Positions 8,059 to 16,849 of a DNA stretch of 64,000 nucleotides are shown here, piece after piece. Both the position numbers and the translations under genes were made by a program. Where the stretch lies: the NCBI GenBank assembly GCA_947305645.1, contig CAMZEC010000002.1, positions 1 to 64,000 of the forward strand, read 5' to 3'. The first letter of the stretch is position 1. Each line of letters begins with the position of its first letter. This DNA comes from an uncultured Bacteroidales bacterium. Lineage in GTDB: Bacteria; Bacteroidota; Bacteroidia; Bacteroidales; UBA932. The notes below the pieces were generated by a model that made no database searches, was not told the DNA's origin, and saw only the letters and a program-made list of their open reading frames with translations.

Positions 8059-10263
8059 ATGGGTGAGTTGACGAACGATATCCAGTTCCTTCCCGGCGTT
8101 GGCCCCAAGCGTGCGGCCCTAATCAAGCGTGAACTCGGCGTCAATACGCTCGAGGAGCTCATCCGTTTCTATCCCTACCGCTACATAGACCGCAGCAGCA
8201 TCACCCCCATAGTATCAGTTACTCCAGACCTTGCGTACGTGCAGGTACAGGGGAGGGTGGTAAGCCGCAACCTCATCAACATGAAGCACCTGAGCATCAT
8301 AGTGGAAGATGGCACCGGGCGCATGGAAATGGTTTTTTTCAAGGGCGTCAAATGGAATTTCGACAGGCTCGCCCCCGGCAGCGTATGGCTGTTCTTCGGC
8401 AAGCCGCAGTTGTTCAACGGACGCATCAACATTGTGCATCCCGAGGTGGATGCGCCTCAGACGGACCCGGCGGCGAAGGGTACCCTCACCGGCGTTTACC
8501 CAAGCACGGAGAAGCTTAAGAACGGTGGCATCACCGGCAAGCTGATGTGCAAGATGGAACGGGCCGCGCTGGCCCTCTGTCTTCCGGAAGTGCAGGAGAG
8601 CCTGCCCGACTATATACTTAAGAAGTACGGCCTGCCGTCGCTCGTGTTGGCGCTTCAGAACATACATTTCCCCTCCGACATGAGCGCTCTCGCGGCTGCT
8701 ACCCGCCGGCTTAAGTTCGAAGAGCTCTTCTACCTGCAGCTCAGCCTGCTGAAGCAGAAGTACGTGCGCAGCAGGGCGGCGAACGGCCTGGTGATGCCCC
8801 ATGTGGGGCCGGCCTTCCACGCCTGCTACAACGCGCTCCCGTACTCCCTCACGGGGGCGCAGCAGCGGGTGATAAAAGAGATACGGGCAGATCTTTCCGG
8901 CGGCTCGCAGATGAACCGTCTGCTGCAGGGAGACGTGGGATCGGGCAAGACGATGGTGGCGGTGCTCAGCTGCCTTATCGCCATTGGAAACGGCTATCAG
9001 GCGTGCATTATGGCGCCTACGGAAGTGCTTGCGCAGCAGCACTTTGCCAACATTCAGAAGTACCTCGCGCCCACCGGCGTGCAGTGCGCCCTGCTTACCG
9101 GCAGCACCACCAGAAAGGAGCGCAAGCCGCTGATGGCGGGGCTCGCGGACGGCAGCATTCAGTTGGTCGTCGGCACCCACGCCCTCATAGAGGAGCCGGT
9201 GCGGTACCGGGCCCTCGGGCTTGCCGTTATTGACGAGCAGCACCGCTTCGGCGTGAGCCAGCGTGCCGCCCTCTGGTCGAAAGGCCCCTTGATGCGGTAC
9301 GACCAGCGGAGTGGTGCGTGGGCACCGGTGAGCGATAGCGAACGTCCGGCCATCCCCCCTGGGGGGGCGCCGGGGGGGAGAACCATCGAAGACCAAAACG
9401 TGCCACCCCACGTTTTGGTGATGACTGCAACACCGATTCCGAGGACGTTAGCTATGACGTTTTACGGGGATTTGGATTTGTCCGTAATCGACGAAATGCC
9501 TCCCGGCCGCAAGCCCGTGCAGACCATGCTCATAGGGCAGAACCGCTTGCCGGCGATGTACCGCTTCATGCGGGAGGAGATATCCAAGGGGCGGCAGGTT
9601 TTCGTGGTGTACCCCATGATCTTCATAAACGAGAAGATGGAGGACGTGAGCAACGTGGAGCAGGGCTACGAAGACATTGTGAAGGCGTTCCCGCTCGACG
9701 AAGGGTACAAGGTGGCCATAGTCCACGGGCAGCAGAGCAATGAACAGAAGCTCTTCAATATGAAGGCTTTCGTTGAGGGCAGGGCGCATATCCTTGTTTC
9801 CACAACGGTGATAGAAGTGGGCGTGGACGTGCCGAACGCCAGCGTGATGGTGATTCGGAGCGCCCAGCGTTTCGGCCTGAGCCAGCTGCACCAGCTGCGC
9901 GGCAGGGTAGGACGCGGTGCCGAGAAATCCTACTGCATACTTGTCAAGGACCCCAAGACCGGAAAAGACGCCCAGGAGCGCCTGGAGCTGATGTGCGCCA
10001 CGGAAGACGGCTTCGAGATTGCGGAGAAGGACATGAAGATGCGAGGCCCCGGCGACCTCGAAGGGACGCAGCAGAGCGGAATGCCCATAGAGCTTCATAT
10101 TGCTTCCCTGCTTCGCGACGGCGCCATGCTGGACGAGGCTCGTTCATGCGCCATGAAGGTGCTGGATGCCGACCCCGGATTGGACAGGCCTCAAAACTCC
10201 GTTTTGCTCAAGGAACTGAGAAAAGGCAAGTACGACATAAAAGACTACAGCAAAATATCCTGA
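8059..10263 (+). CDS. recG: ATP-dependent DNA helicase RecG with an in-frame repeat-encoded insertion
   Basis: A 734-residue RecG, the branch-migration helicase that remodels stalled forks and Holliday junctions. It shows an N-terminal wedge/OB region, Walker A GDVGSGKT (near 298), DEQHRFG (motif II), TATPIPRTLAMT (motif III), the C-terminal helicase motifs (STTVIEVGVDVPNA, QLRGRVGRG) and the RecG-specific end. Between the DEQH box and TATPIPRT there is an extra segment of about 35-40 residues (about 410-450) with SERPAIPPGGAPGG, encoded by a G/C-rich repeat also found in rlmN. The family normally has a short loop there. The reading frame is intact, so the product is probably functional, though this is not tested. 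The start at 8059 follows the promoter position. Confidence 0.93.
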   Translation: MGELTNDIQFLPGVGPKRAALIKRELGVNTLEELIRFYPYRYIDRSSITPIVSVTPDLAYVQVQGRVVSRNLINMKHLSIIVEDGTGRMEMVFFKGVKWNFDRLAPGSVWLFFGKPQLFNGRINIVHPEVDAPQTDPAAKGTLTGVYPSTEKLKNGGITGKLMCKMERAALALCLPEVQESLPDYILKKYGLPSLVLALQNIHFPSDMSALAAATRRLKFEELFYLQLSLLKQKYVRSRAANGLVMPHVGPAFHACYNALPYSLTGAQQRVIKEIRADLSGGSQMNRLLQGDVGSGKTMVAVLSCLIAIGNGYQACIMAPTEVLAQQHFANIQKYLAPTGVQCALLTGSTTRKERKPLMAGLADGSIQLVVGTHALIEEPVRYRALGLAVIDEQHRFGVSQRAALWSKGPLMRYDQRSGAWAPVSDSERPAIPPGGAPGGRTIEDQNVPPHVLVMTATPIPRTLAMTFYGDLDLSVIDEMPPGRKPVQTMLIGQNRLPAMYRFMREEISKGRQVFVVYPMIFINEKMEDVSNVEQGYEDIVKAFPLDEGYKVAIVHGQQSNEQKLFNMKAFVEGRAHILVSTTVIEVGVDVPNASVMVIRSAQRFGLSQLHQLRGRVGRGAEKSYCILVKDPKTGKDAQERLELMCATEDGFEIAEKDMKMRGPGDLEGTQQSGMPIELHIASLLRDGAMLDEARSCAMKVLDADPGLDRPQNSVLLKELRKGKYDIKDYSKIS
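9325..9380 (+). repeat. In-frame dispersed repeat block inside recG (copy 1)
   Basis: About 57 bases that match the block at 55630-55686 in rlmN. The identical core runs from 9337 to 9358 (22 bases, containing ACGTCCGGCCATCCCCC), preceded by an identical 10-base stretch starting CCGGTGAG, then G-runs with a few mismatches. It is translated in the same frame in both hosts. Just downstream, CCAAAACGTG and CACGTTTTGG (about 9393-9418) form an inverted repeat. Confidence 0.7.
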
Positions 10264-10303
10264 AAAATTACTATATTGCAGCAATTATTAAAGATTATAG
10301 ATG

Positions 10304-10852
10304 ATGACAGCAATTATTGTTATTGCCATTGTGGCAGTCCTTGTACTCTGGATTATTTCTTCCCAGCGCAAACTCGTTAATGCAGAGGAGCTTACAAAGA
10401 ATGCAATGAGCCAGATCGGTGTGCAGCAGTCCAGCCGCTGGGATGCACTTTCCGCCCTGGTGGAGCTCCTGAAGTCTTATAACGAGCACGAATACAACAC
10501 CCTGAAGGATGTCATCGCCTCCCGTGCAGGCATCAACGCCAACAGTACTGCGGCGGAAGCCCAGGCCCAGGACGACGCCTTCAGTGCTGCGATGAAGCAG
10601 CTCAACGTGGTTGTGGAGCGCTATCCCGAGCTCAAGGCAGATGCCATGTACCAGAAGACCATGGATTCCGTGAACACCTATGAGAATCAGGTTCGTGTGG
10701 CCCGTATGACCTACAACGACACGGTAACCCGCTACAATCGTCTTACCCGTCAGATTCCCGACAGCATTGTGGCATCTCTCTTCCACTTCGCCGAGAAGCA
10801 GTATCTTCAGGAAGATGCAGCCAAGAAGGATATGCCTTCCCTCAAGATCTGA
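10304..10852 (+). CDS. lemA: LemA family protein
   Basis: A 182-residue protein with one N-terminal membrane segment (AIIVIAIVAVLVLWIIS) and an alpha-helical LemA domain (about 25-180) with coiled-coil character; NTYENQVRVARMTYND is typical of the family. The cellular role of LemA is not settled. It sits between recG and a DUF2207 protein, and LemA-DUF2207 pairs are common in bacteria, suggesting a shared membrane function. Two ATGs are adjacent (10301 and 10304) and either could be used. Confidence 0.85.
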   Translation: MTAIIVIAIVAVLVLWIISSQRKLVNAEELTKNAMSQIGVQQSSRWDALSALVELLKSYNEHEYNTLKDVIASRAGINANSTAAEAQAQDDAFSAAMKQLNVVVERYPELKADAMYQKTMDSVNTYENQVRVARMTYNDTVTRYNRLTRQIPDSIVASLFHFAEKQYLQEDAAKKDMPSLKI

Positions 10853-10866
10853 TAGGGATTCCGGCT

Positions 10867-12588
10867 ATGAAAAGACTCTTTATATCATTAGTGGCGGCTC
10901 TGTCCGCCATTTCTGCTTTTGGGTACGAGCCTGAAATTCGCGATATCGGCATAAAAGTTTCGCTGGACACGCTCGGCACTGCGCATATCGTGGAGGTTTG
11001 GGACGTTGTCGTGGCCAGCGGTACCGAGTGGTATCTGGTGAGGGAGAATCTTGGCGATATCAGAATCTGCAATCTTGCCGTAACGGACGAGAGCGGAACC
11101 GTTTTCAAGAACGAGGGCTCCTGGGATGTAGACAGAAGCATCTCCCAGAAAGCGGGGAGGTGTGGCCTCCACAAAACCTCCGGAGGCTATGAGATTTGCT
11201 GGGGCGTAGGCAGTTACGGCCCCCATGTCTTTACCGTGAGCTACGATATGACCAATTCGGTCAAGACTCTGAACGACTATGACATGCTGCACATGCAGTT
11301 CGTTACGGACGAGCTGTCGTCGAAACCTCAGCACGTACGTCTTACCTTAAGCGCCCCCGTACCGCTGAGCGAAGAGAATTCCCGCATCTGGGGCTTCGGC
11401 TACGAGGGTACGACGCAGTGGGAAAACGGCAGCGTGGTGGCCGAATCGACGGAAAGCTTCAAATACAACTCGTCTCTTATATTGCTCCTGCGCCTGGATA
11501 AGGGCATCATCAATTCCCCCAGCGTTCAGGACAAAGACTTCGAACAGGTCATGAACCGTGCGATGGAAGGCGCCGACTTCGGAGACGAGGAGGATGCTGA
11601 ATGGTACGAGATGCTGCTGGGCTTTATCTTTACCATAGGTATGATCTGGGGATTCTTCATCTATCCTGTGAAGAGGTTCCTTATTGCAATAGGCATCGTA
11701 AAGGACAAGAACCGCAAGCGCATCAAGAAGATCTTCGGTGTAAAACGGATTCCCAAGCGTCTCGAGTGGAGCAGGACCCTGCCGTTCAATGCCGGAATTC
11801 AGGAAACTTACTATGTGGCATCGCATTTAACCGGTAATGACGACGGCAAGTTCTCCATCATTCCTGCAATGATCCTGCATCTTATGTACGAAGGCCTGAT
11901 AGTGCTCAAGAGGGATGTGAACGGCAAGAAGGAATTCCACTTCAACGATGTCGCTTCCAAGGAGAATCTCTCTCTCAGCGAGATAGAGCTGCTGGTCCTC
12001 CTCAAGACGGCCTCCGGCTCGGACAAGGTACTGCAGGAGAAGGAATTCAAACGCTGGTCGGAGACGAATTACAAGGAAGTCAAGAAATGGGTGAATACTA
12101 TGAGGGATGAGGTCCGTTTGAACCTGAGCGAGAACGGTTATCTGGACTCAGGCAGTCCCAACAGGTACGAGGAGCTTGTGTTCAGCGCCGAAGGCCAGAA
12201 AGAGGCCATGCAGTCCCTGCGCTTCCGCCAGTACCTGAAAGATTTTACCTTGCTTAACGAGCGGTATTCTCCGGAGGTGACCCTCTGGGGCAAGTACCTT
12301 ATGGTTGCGACCCTGTTCGGAATGGCGGACAAGGTGGCCAGGGATATGAAGAACATGGCGCCTAACGCGATGGTAGGTGTGCCTGATATGGCAGTCTCCG
12401 ATTTGTCAGACGTGCTCCTGTTCACCAACACGTTCCGCAATGCCACCCGTGGCGCGTATGCCCTCGCGACCATGCCTTCCGGAGGCGGTTACTCCGGCGG
12501 TCACTCGTCCGGCGGCTTCGGAGGTCACTCGTCGTTTGGCGGCGGTGGCGGCTTCTCCGGCGGCGGTCATGGCGGCGGCAGTAGATAG
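10867..12588 (+). CDS. DUF2207 domain membrane protein with Gly-rich tail
   Basis: A 573-residue protein: signal peptide (about 1-19), an extracytoplasmic DUF2207 beta domain (about 22-200), a membrane segment near 245-275 (MLLGFIFTIGMIWGFFIY), a cytoplasmic region, a weaker hydrophobic segment near 475, and a C-terminal tail rich in Gly, Ser and His (about 537-573). The order is that of YciQ-like DUF2207 proteins, whose biochemical role is unknown. It starts 14 bases after lemA and is probably co-transcribed with it. Confidence 0.8.
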   Translation: MKRLFISLVAALSAISAFGYEPEIRDIGIKVSLDTLGTAHIVEVWDVVVASGTEWYLVRENLGDIRICNLAVTDESGTVFKNEGSWDVDRSISQKAGRCGLHKTSGGYEICWGVGSYGPHVFTVSYDMTNSVKTLNDYDMLHMQFVTDELSSKPQHVRLTLSAPVPLSEENSRIWGFGYEGTTQWENGSVVAESTESFKYNSSLILLLRLDKGIINSPSVQDKDFEQVMNRAMEGADFGDEEDAEWYEMLLGFIFTIGMIWGFFIYPVKRFLIAIGIVKDKNRKRIKKIFGVKRIPKRLEWSRTLPFNAGIQETYYVASHLTGNDDGKFSIIPAMILHLMYEGLIVLKRDVNGKKEFHFNDVASKENLSLSEIELLVLLKTASGSDKVLQEKEFKRWSETNYKEVKKWVNTMRDEVRLNLSENGYLDSGSPNRYEELVFSAEGQKEAMQSLRFRQYLKDFTLLNERYSPEVTLWGKYLMVATLFGMADKVARDMKNMAPNAMVGVPDMAVSDLSDVLLFTNTFRNATRGAYALATMPSGGGYSGGHSSGGFGGHSSFGGGGGFSGGGHGGGSR

Positions 12589-12606
12589 TTTGATAATTAA
12601 TCCATT

Positions 12607-14790
12607 ATGAAGAAATACATATTCGGCCTCTGTGCCATTCTTGCAATTATGAGTTGTGCCAAGACGGAAGATTCCAAAGGGTATGTGGGTCCTTCCGACA
12701 TAACGATAGAAGACGGAGTCATGACTCCGGAGGCGCTGCTGTCCCTGGGGCGCCTGAGCGACCCTCAGATAAGCCCGGACGGCAAAACTGTCCTGTACGG
12801 CGTTTCGTGGAACGATATAGCCGGCAACCGCAGCTGCCGCAACCTGTGGCTCTGTGATGCCGACGGAAGCAACCACAGGCAGCTCAGCCGTTATGCAAAA
12901 AGCGTAAGCAACGCCCGTTGGTCCAGCGACGGCAAGAGCATCTTTTTCCTGCAGGGCGGGCAGCTCTGGAAGGCCCCTCTTAACGGCTCCAAACTCGGCA
13001 AGAAAGTGCAGCTGAGCGACGTGCCGGCTGGGATAAGCGAGTTCAAGCTGTCTCCAGACCAGAAGTCTGTAGTTTATCTGTCGACCATAAAGAATGCAAA
13101 GCTCCAGCAGCCGGCCGATACCGATCCGGCGCTCGACAAGGCGCAGGCGTATGCCACCGAAGACCTGATGTACCGTCACTGGGACCATTGGGTGACCGAG
13201 ATTCCACGCAGCTACGTGGCGGGCATGGACGGAAAGATTACGCCGGAAAGCTCTACCGACATCCTGGGCGACGAGCCTTTCGAACTGCCCACCGAGCCTT
13301 TCGGCGGGGCTGAGCAGTTGGACTGGAGCCCCGACGGTCGCTATATAGCTTATTCCTGCCGCAAACTTACCGGCAAGCAGTATGCCTTCAGCACCAATAC
13401 CGGCATCTATGTATATGATACCCGGACCGGAGAGACGCTTCCGGTGAAGACCGACGGCGGCTACGATACCGACCCCGTATGGAGCCCTGGAGGCGAGTGG
13501 CTGGCGTGGATTTCCATGCGGCGCGACGGTTATGAGGCCGATGCCCAGCGTATACTGATCTGTGACGTGCAGCAAAGTGCCGACGGTCTTCAGTTCGGCG
13601 CCCCCAGGCAGCTGGCGGCGGGTCTCGACCGCGATGCCTCCGGCCCTGCTTGGTTCGGCAACGAGCTGTATTTCAATGCCTTGATTGACGGAATACAGTC
13701 CATCTTCAAGGTAACGCCGACTAATGAGCTGACCCGACTCACGCCTGCAGGATGGAAGTGCGACATGTTCACTCCGTTCGCAATCGGAGGGGAAGGGGAG
13801 TCGCAACGTCTGCTAACCACCTTCTATTCATTGCACCGCCCGCTGGAGCTTGCCGTGGTGAATCCGGCCACGGCCGAGTATGCTCCCGCCAGCAATGTAA
13901 ACGGCTTTATTTTCGATCAGCTGGACGAGGTCTCCACGGAGAGCGTTTTCGTGCCTACGGTTGACGGCAAGCAGATGCAGTGCTGGGTGATGTATCCTCC
14001 CAGGTTCGACGAGTCCAAGGTATACCCCGCCATCGAAATCGTTCTGGGAGGCCCCCAGGGCTCGAATTCTCAGGACTGGAGCTACCGCTGGTGCTATCGC
14101 CTGATGGCGCAGCAGGGCTACATCGTTATTATGCCCAACCGCCGCGGTACCACAGCCTTCGGACAAGAGTGGAAGGAGCAGATCAGCGGCGACTACTGCG
14201 GCCTGAACATGCAGGACTACCTGAGTGCCGGCCGCTACATCAAGGAGCAGCCGTACGTGGGCAAGCTGGCCTGCGTGGGCGCTTCTTATGGCGGCTATTC
14301 CGCTTATATGCTGGAAGGTTTGCACGGTGACCTGTACGATTGCTTCATAGCACACGCCGGCATTTTCGACGAGGCGCAGCTGTGGTTTACCACCGAGGAG
14401 ATGTGGTTTGCCAACTGGGATAACGGAGGACTTACGGAGTACGCCTATACAGAAGGCCAGCAGGGGCCTGCCGGAGACGGCGTAACCTTCGGCGGCATGC
14501 AGCAGGCGGGCGCTCCGTACGCCTCTACGCCCAAGGCCCGCCGCCACTATGCCAACTCGCCGGTTACCATGGTTACCAAGTGGCACACGCCTATACTTTG
14601 CATTCACGGTATGATGGACTACCGTATCCCGTACGAGCAGGGGATGGCCGCTTTCAACGCTGCCCAGATGATGGGGGTACCCAGCAAGCTGGTTGTGTTC
14701 CCGGAGGAGAACCATTGGATCCTGCAGCCGCAGAACGCCCTTTTCTGGCACCGCACCTTCTTCGACTGGCTCGACCGCTGGATGGACTAA
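12607..14790 (+). CDS. S9 family prolyl-oligopeptidase-type serine peptidase, lipoprotein
   Basis: A 727-residue lipoprotein (lipobox AIMSC, Cys17). Residues about 40-430 carry beta-propeller signatures (LGRLSDPQISPDGK, WSPDGRYIAY, WSPGGEWLAW). The C-terminal alpha/beta hydrolase has the nucleophile in GASYGGYS (Ser near 561), Asp in MMDYRIP (near 671) and His in EENHW (near 703). This is the arrangement of dipeptidyl/acylaminoacyl peptidases that cut short peptides in the periplasm or at the outer membrane. It starts 18 bases after the DUF2207 gene. Exact specificity cannot be read. Confidence 0.9.
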   Translation: MKKYIFGLCAILAIMSCAKTEDSKGYVGPSDITIEDGVMTPEALLSLGRLSDPQISPDGKTVLYGVSWNDIAGNRSCRNLWLCDADGSNHRQLSRYAKSVSNARWSSDGKSIFFLQGGQLWKAPLNGSKLGKKVQLSDVPAGISEFKLSPDQKSVVYLSTIKNAKLQQPADTDPALDKAQAYATEDLMYRHWDHWVTEIPRSYVAGMDGKITPESSTDILGDEPFELPTEPFGGAEQLDWSPDGRYIAYSCRKLTGKQYAFSTNTGIYVYDTRTGETLPVKTDGGYDTDPVWSPGGEWLAWISMRRDGYEADAQRILICDVQQSADGLQFGAPRQLAAGLDRDASGPAWFGNELYFNALIDGIQSIFKVTPTNELTRLTPAGWKCDMFTPFAIGGEGESQRLLTTFYSLHRPLELAVVNPATAEYAPASNVNGFIFDQLDEVSTESVFVPTVDGKQMQCWVMYPPRFDESKVYPAIEIVLGGPQGSNSQDWSYRWCYRLMAQQGYIVIMPNRRGTTAFGQEWKEQISGDYCGLNMQDYLSAGRYIKEQPYVGKLACVGASYGGYSAYMLEGLHGDLYDCFIAHAGIFDEAQLWFTTEEMWFANWDNGGLTEYAYTEGQQGPAGDGVTFGGMQQAGAPYASTPKARRHYANSPVTMVTKWHTPILCIHGMMDYRIPYEQGMAAFNAAQMMGVPSKLVVFPEENHWILQPQNALFWHRTFFDWLDRWMD

Positions 14791-14793
14791 TAA

Positions 14794-14960
14794 ATAAGGT
14801 GGTATGGTTGAAAAACTACGGGCCTTCGGCCCTATCCCTCCCAGCATAGCTGGGCCCATCCCGTTTCTACGAAACGATGTCTCCCCCTATTGTCCCCCAG
14901 GGGACATCTGCCCTTCGGGGCAACCACGGGAGGCTACGGTTTTCAACCATACCACCTTAT
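14794..14960 (+). repeat. Intergenic hairpin element E1
   Basis: Arms of 21 bases (14794-14814, beginning ATAAGGTGGTATGG, and 14940-14960) are perfect inverted repeats around about 125 bases of G/C-rich sequence with smaller hairpins. The interior has a core (CCCTCCCA, then TGGGCCCATCCC, about 14836-14860) that recurs on the minus strand in elements E4 and E5, and a CCCCCAGGGGACA block (near 14895) that recurs near 43925. It fills most of the 197-base gap between the S9 peptidase gene and tcdA. No ORF or tRNA is seen in it. Confidence 0.7.
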
Positions 14961-14987
14961 CTCTGAACAGTAATCAGCGGTACGGTT

Positions 14988-15707
14988 ATGGAAAAGTGGC
15001 AGGAAAGAACTGAGATGCTGTTAGGCTCGGCGGCGCTGGAGCGGCTGGCGGCGGCTCGCGTGGCCGTTGTGGGACTCGGAGGCGTCGGAGCCATGGCGGC
15101 GGAGATGCTGGTTCGCGCCGGCGTGGGGCACGTGGTGCTGGTGGATGTCGACGTGGTGTCCGTCAGCAATATCAACCGTCAGCTGCCGGCCCTGCATTCG
15201 ACTGTCGGTCGCCCCAAGTGCGAGGTCATGCGGGAGCGGCTGGTGGATATAAATCCGTCGTTGGACGTTACGGTGCTGCCGGAGTATCTGAACGAAGAGA
15301 GCATCCCGTCGCTGCTTGGGCCGCTGGAGTTGGACGGCATAGTGGATGCCATCGATACGCTCAGCCCCAAGATTGCCCTGATCCAGTACTGCCTGTCCAA
15401 GGGGTTATTTCTTGTGAGCTCCATGGGCAGCGGTTCCAAGCTGGATGCCACCAAGGTGCGCGTAGACGACATTTCCCGCAGTTTCCAGTGTCCGCTGGCC
15501 CATATGCTTCGCAAGCGGCTTCACAAACTGGGGATTACCGAAGGCTTCCTTGCGGTGTTCTCTACGGAAAAGCCGGACAAGGCTTCCGTAGTGCTGGAAG
15601 AGAGCCGCAACAAGAAGTCACAGACCGGGACAGTTTCCTGGCTGCCGGCCGTTTTCGGGTGCGTGTGCGCGCAGGCCATGGTACGTCATCTTGCTGATGT
15701 TGAATAA
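14988..15707 (+). CDS. tcdA: tRNA threonylcarbamoyladenosine dehydratase
   Basis: A 239-residue E1/ThiF-like protein with the ATP-binding GLGGVGAMAAE (about 28-38), VDVDVVSVSNINRQ (the acidic and Arg residues of the adenylation site) and the CsdL/TcdA-type C-terminus (GTVSWLPAVFGCVCAQ). TcdA cyclises t6A at position 37 of ANN-decoding tRNAs to ct6A. The length fits the family (about 240-270). It follows hairpin element E1 and ends seven bases before the next promoter. Confidence 0.88.
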   Translation: MEKWQERTEMLLGSAALERLAAARVAVVGLGGVGAMAAEMLVRAGVGHVVLVDVDVVSVSNINRQLPALHSTVGRPKCEVMRERLVDINPSLDVTVLPEYLNEESIPSLLGPLELDGIVDAIDTLSPKIALIQYCLSKGLFLVSSMGSGSKLDATKVRVDDISRSFQCPLAHMLRKRLHKLGITEGFLAVFSTEKPDKASVVLEESRNKKSQTGTVSWLPAVFGCVCAQAMVRHLADVE

Positions 15708-15713
15708 AATGCT

Positions 15714-15721
15714 TACCTTTG
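15714..15721 (+). promoter_or_regulatory. -7 promoter element, leaderless type
   Basis: TACCTTTG ends six bases before the ATG at 15728. An in-frame TTG at 15719 lies inside the element and was not taken as the start. Confidence 0.6.
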
Positions 15722-15727
15722 CAGACT

Positions 15728-16846
15728 ATGTTTGCTGTTGTCGAAGTTAAATCACGTGCGGACTTGATGCGTTTCATCAAGTTCCCGGACCAGTTGTATA
15801 AGTCTTGCAGGCAGTACGTTCCGGCGTTGCACTCAGATCAGGTTTATGCTCTGACCAAAGTGTCGTCGCTTTCTTACTGCAAACGCAAGATGTGGATGGT
15901 GCTTGACGGCCAGAAAGTGGTCGGACGTATATGTGCCATCATCAATCCCCGTTACAACGAGCGTTACGGTAAGAAACGTGTGCGCTTCGGCTGGTTCGAC
16001 TGCATCAAGGACATTGAGGTGGCCCGTCTGCTGATTGGTACCGCCGAGCAGTGGGCAAAGGAGCAGGGAATGACGGAGATTCATGGCCCGCTCTATTACA
16101 ACACCCTTGGAAAACAGGGCATGCTGGTAGAAGGATACGAAAATACACCTCCCTTCAACTGCCTGTATAATTACCCTTATTACAACGATTTGGTTCAGGA
16201 GCTCGGCTTCGAGAAGGAGTGCGACTGGCTGCAGTACAAGATGGTTGCCAACCATGGGGTGCCCGAGAAGGCAAGGCGTGTTGCGAAGATGGTCGAGGAA
16301 CGTTACAACCTTCACTTCGGCAGCATAGACGAGCTCAAGAAAGATCCGGAGATGGTGCGCAAGTTCTTCCACGTCTACAACGACAGTTTCTCGGAGACGG
16401 TGTACAATTTTATTCCGTTTACGGACGCCGAGATAGACGAAGAGGCCAGAACTTCCATGCGTTTCATTTCCGACAAGGCCAGCTGCGTTTTGTTCGACGA
16501 GCACAATGAAATAGTTGCTTTTGGCATTTCTTTCCCGAGCATTTCCGAGGCGCTGAAGAAGGCAAAGGGGCGTTTGTTCCCCTTTGGCTGGTGGTATCTC
16601 AGGAAGGCTTTGAAGGATTACGAGACTACGGACCTTATGATAAACGGCGCCGTGCCCGAGTGGCAGAACAAGGGCGTTTCCGCCGTGTATTATAAGGAGA
16701 TGGCCGACAAGGCGATCAAGATCGGCAACCGCTGGGCCATTTCCAATCCACAGATAGAGTCGAACAGTGCGGTGAACATTTGGAACAGCTATGAGCATGA
16801 GCCGTTCATGCGTCGCAGGTGCTACATTAAGAAGATAGGAGAGTGA
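15728..16846 (+). CDS. GNAT-fold conserved protein (YghO-like)
   Basis: A 372-residue cytoplasmic protein without signal peptide. The N-terminal part (VGRICAIINPRYNERY, FGWFDC near 80-95) and the C-terminal part (about 190-370, ending NPQIESNSAVNIWNSYEHEP) resemble YghO-like proteins that adopt GNAT N-acetyltransferase folds and are common in Bacteroidota. No substrate is known. It lies upstream of prfA with only a 3-base gap, so the two are probably one transcript. Confidence 0.65.
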   Translation: MFAVVEVKSRADLMRFIKFPDQLYKSCRQYVPALHSDQVYALTKVSSLSYCKRKMWMVLDGQKVVGRICAIINPRYNERYGKKRVRFGWFDCIKDIEVARLLIGTAEQWAKEQGMTEIHGPLYYNTLGKQGMLVEGYENTPPFNCLYNYPYYNDLVQELGFEKECDWLQYKMVANHGVPEKARRVAKMVEERYNLHFGSIDELKKDPEMVRKFFHVYNDSFSETVYNFIPFTDAEIDEEARTSMRFISDKASCVLFDEHNEIVAFGISFPSISEALKKAKGRLFPFGWWYLRKALKDYETTDLMINGAVPEWQNKGVSAVYYKEMADKAIKIGNRWAISNPQIESNSAVNIWNSYEHEPFMRRRCYIKKIGE

Positions 16847-16849
16847 TTT

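Noticed and set aside
12406-13806. 466-residue open frame antisense to the S9 peptidase gene
   Set aside because: The plus strand encodes a complete catalytic triad; the antisense product has no recognisable domain.
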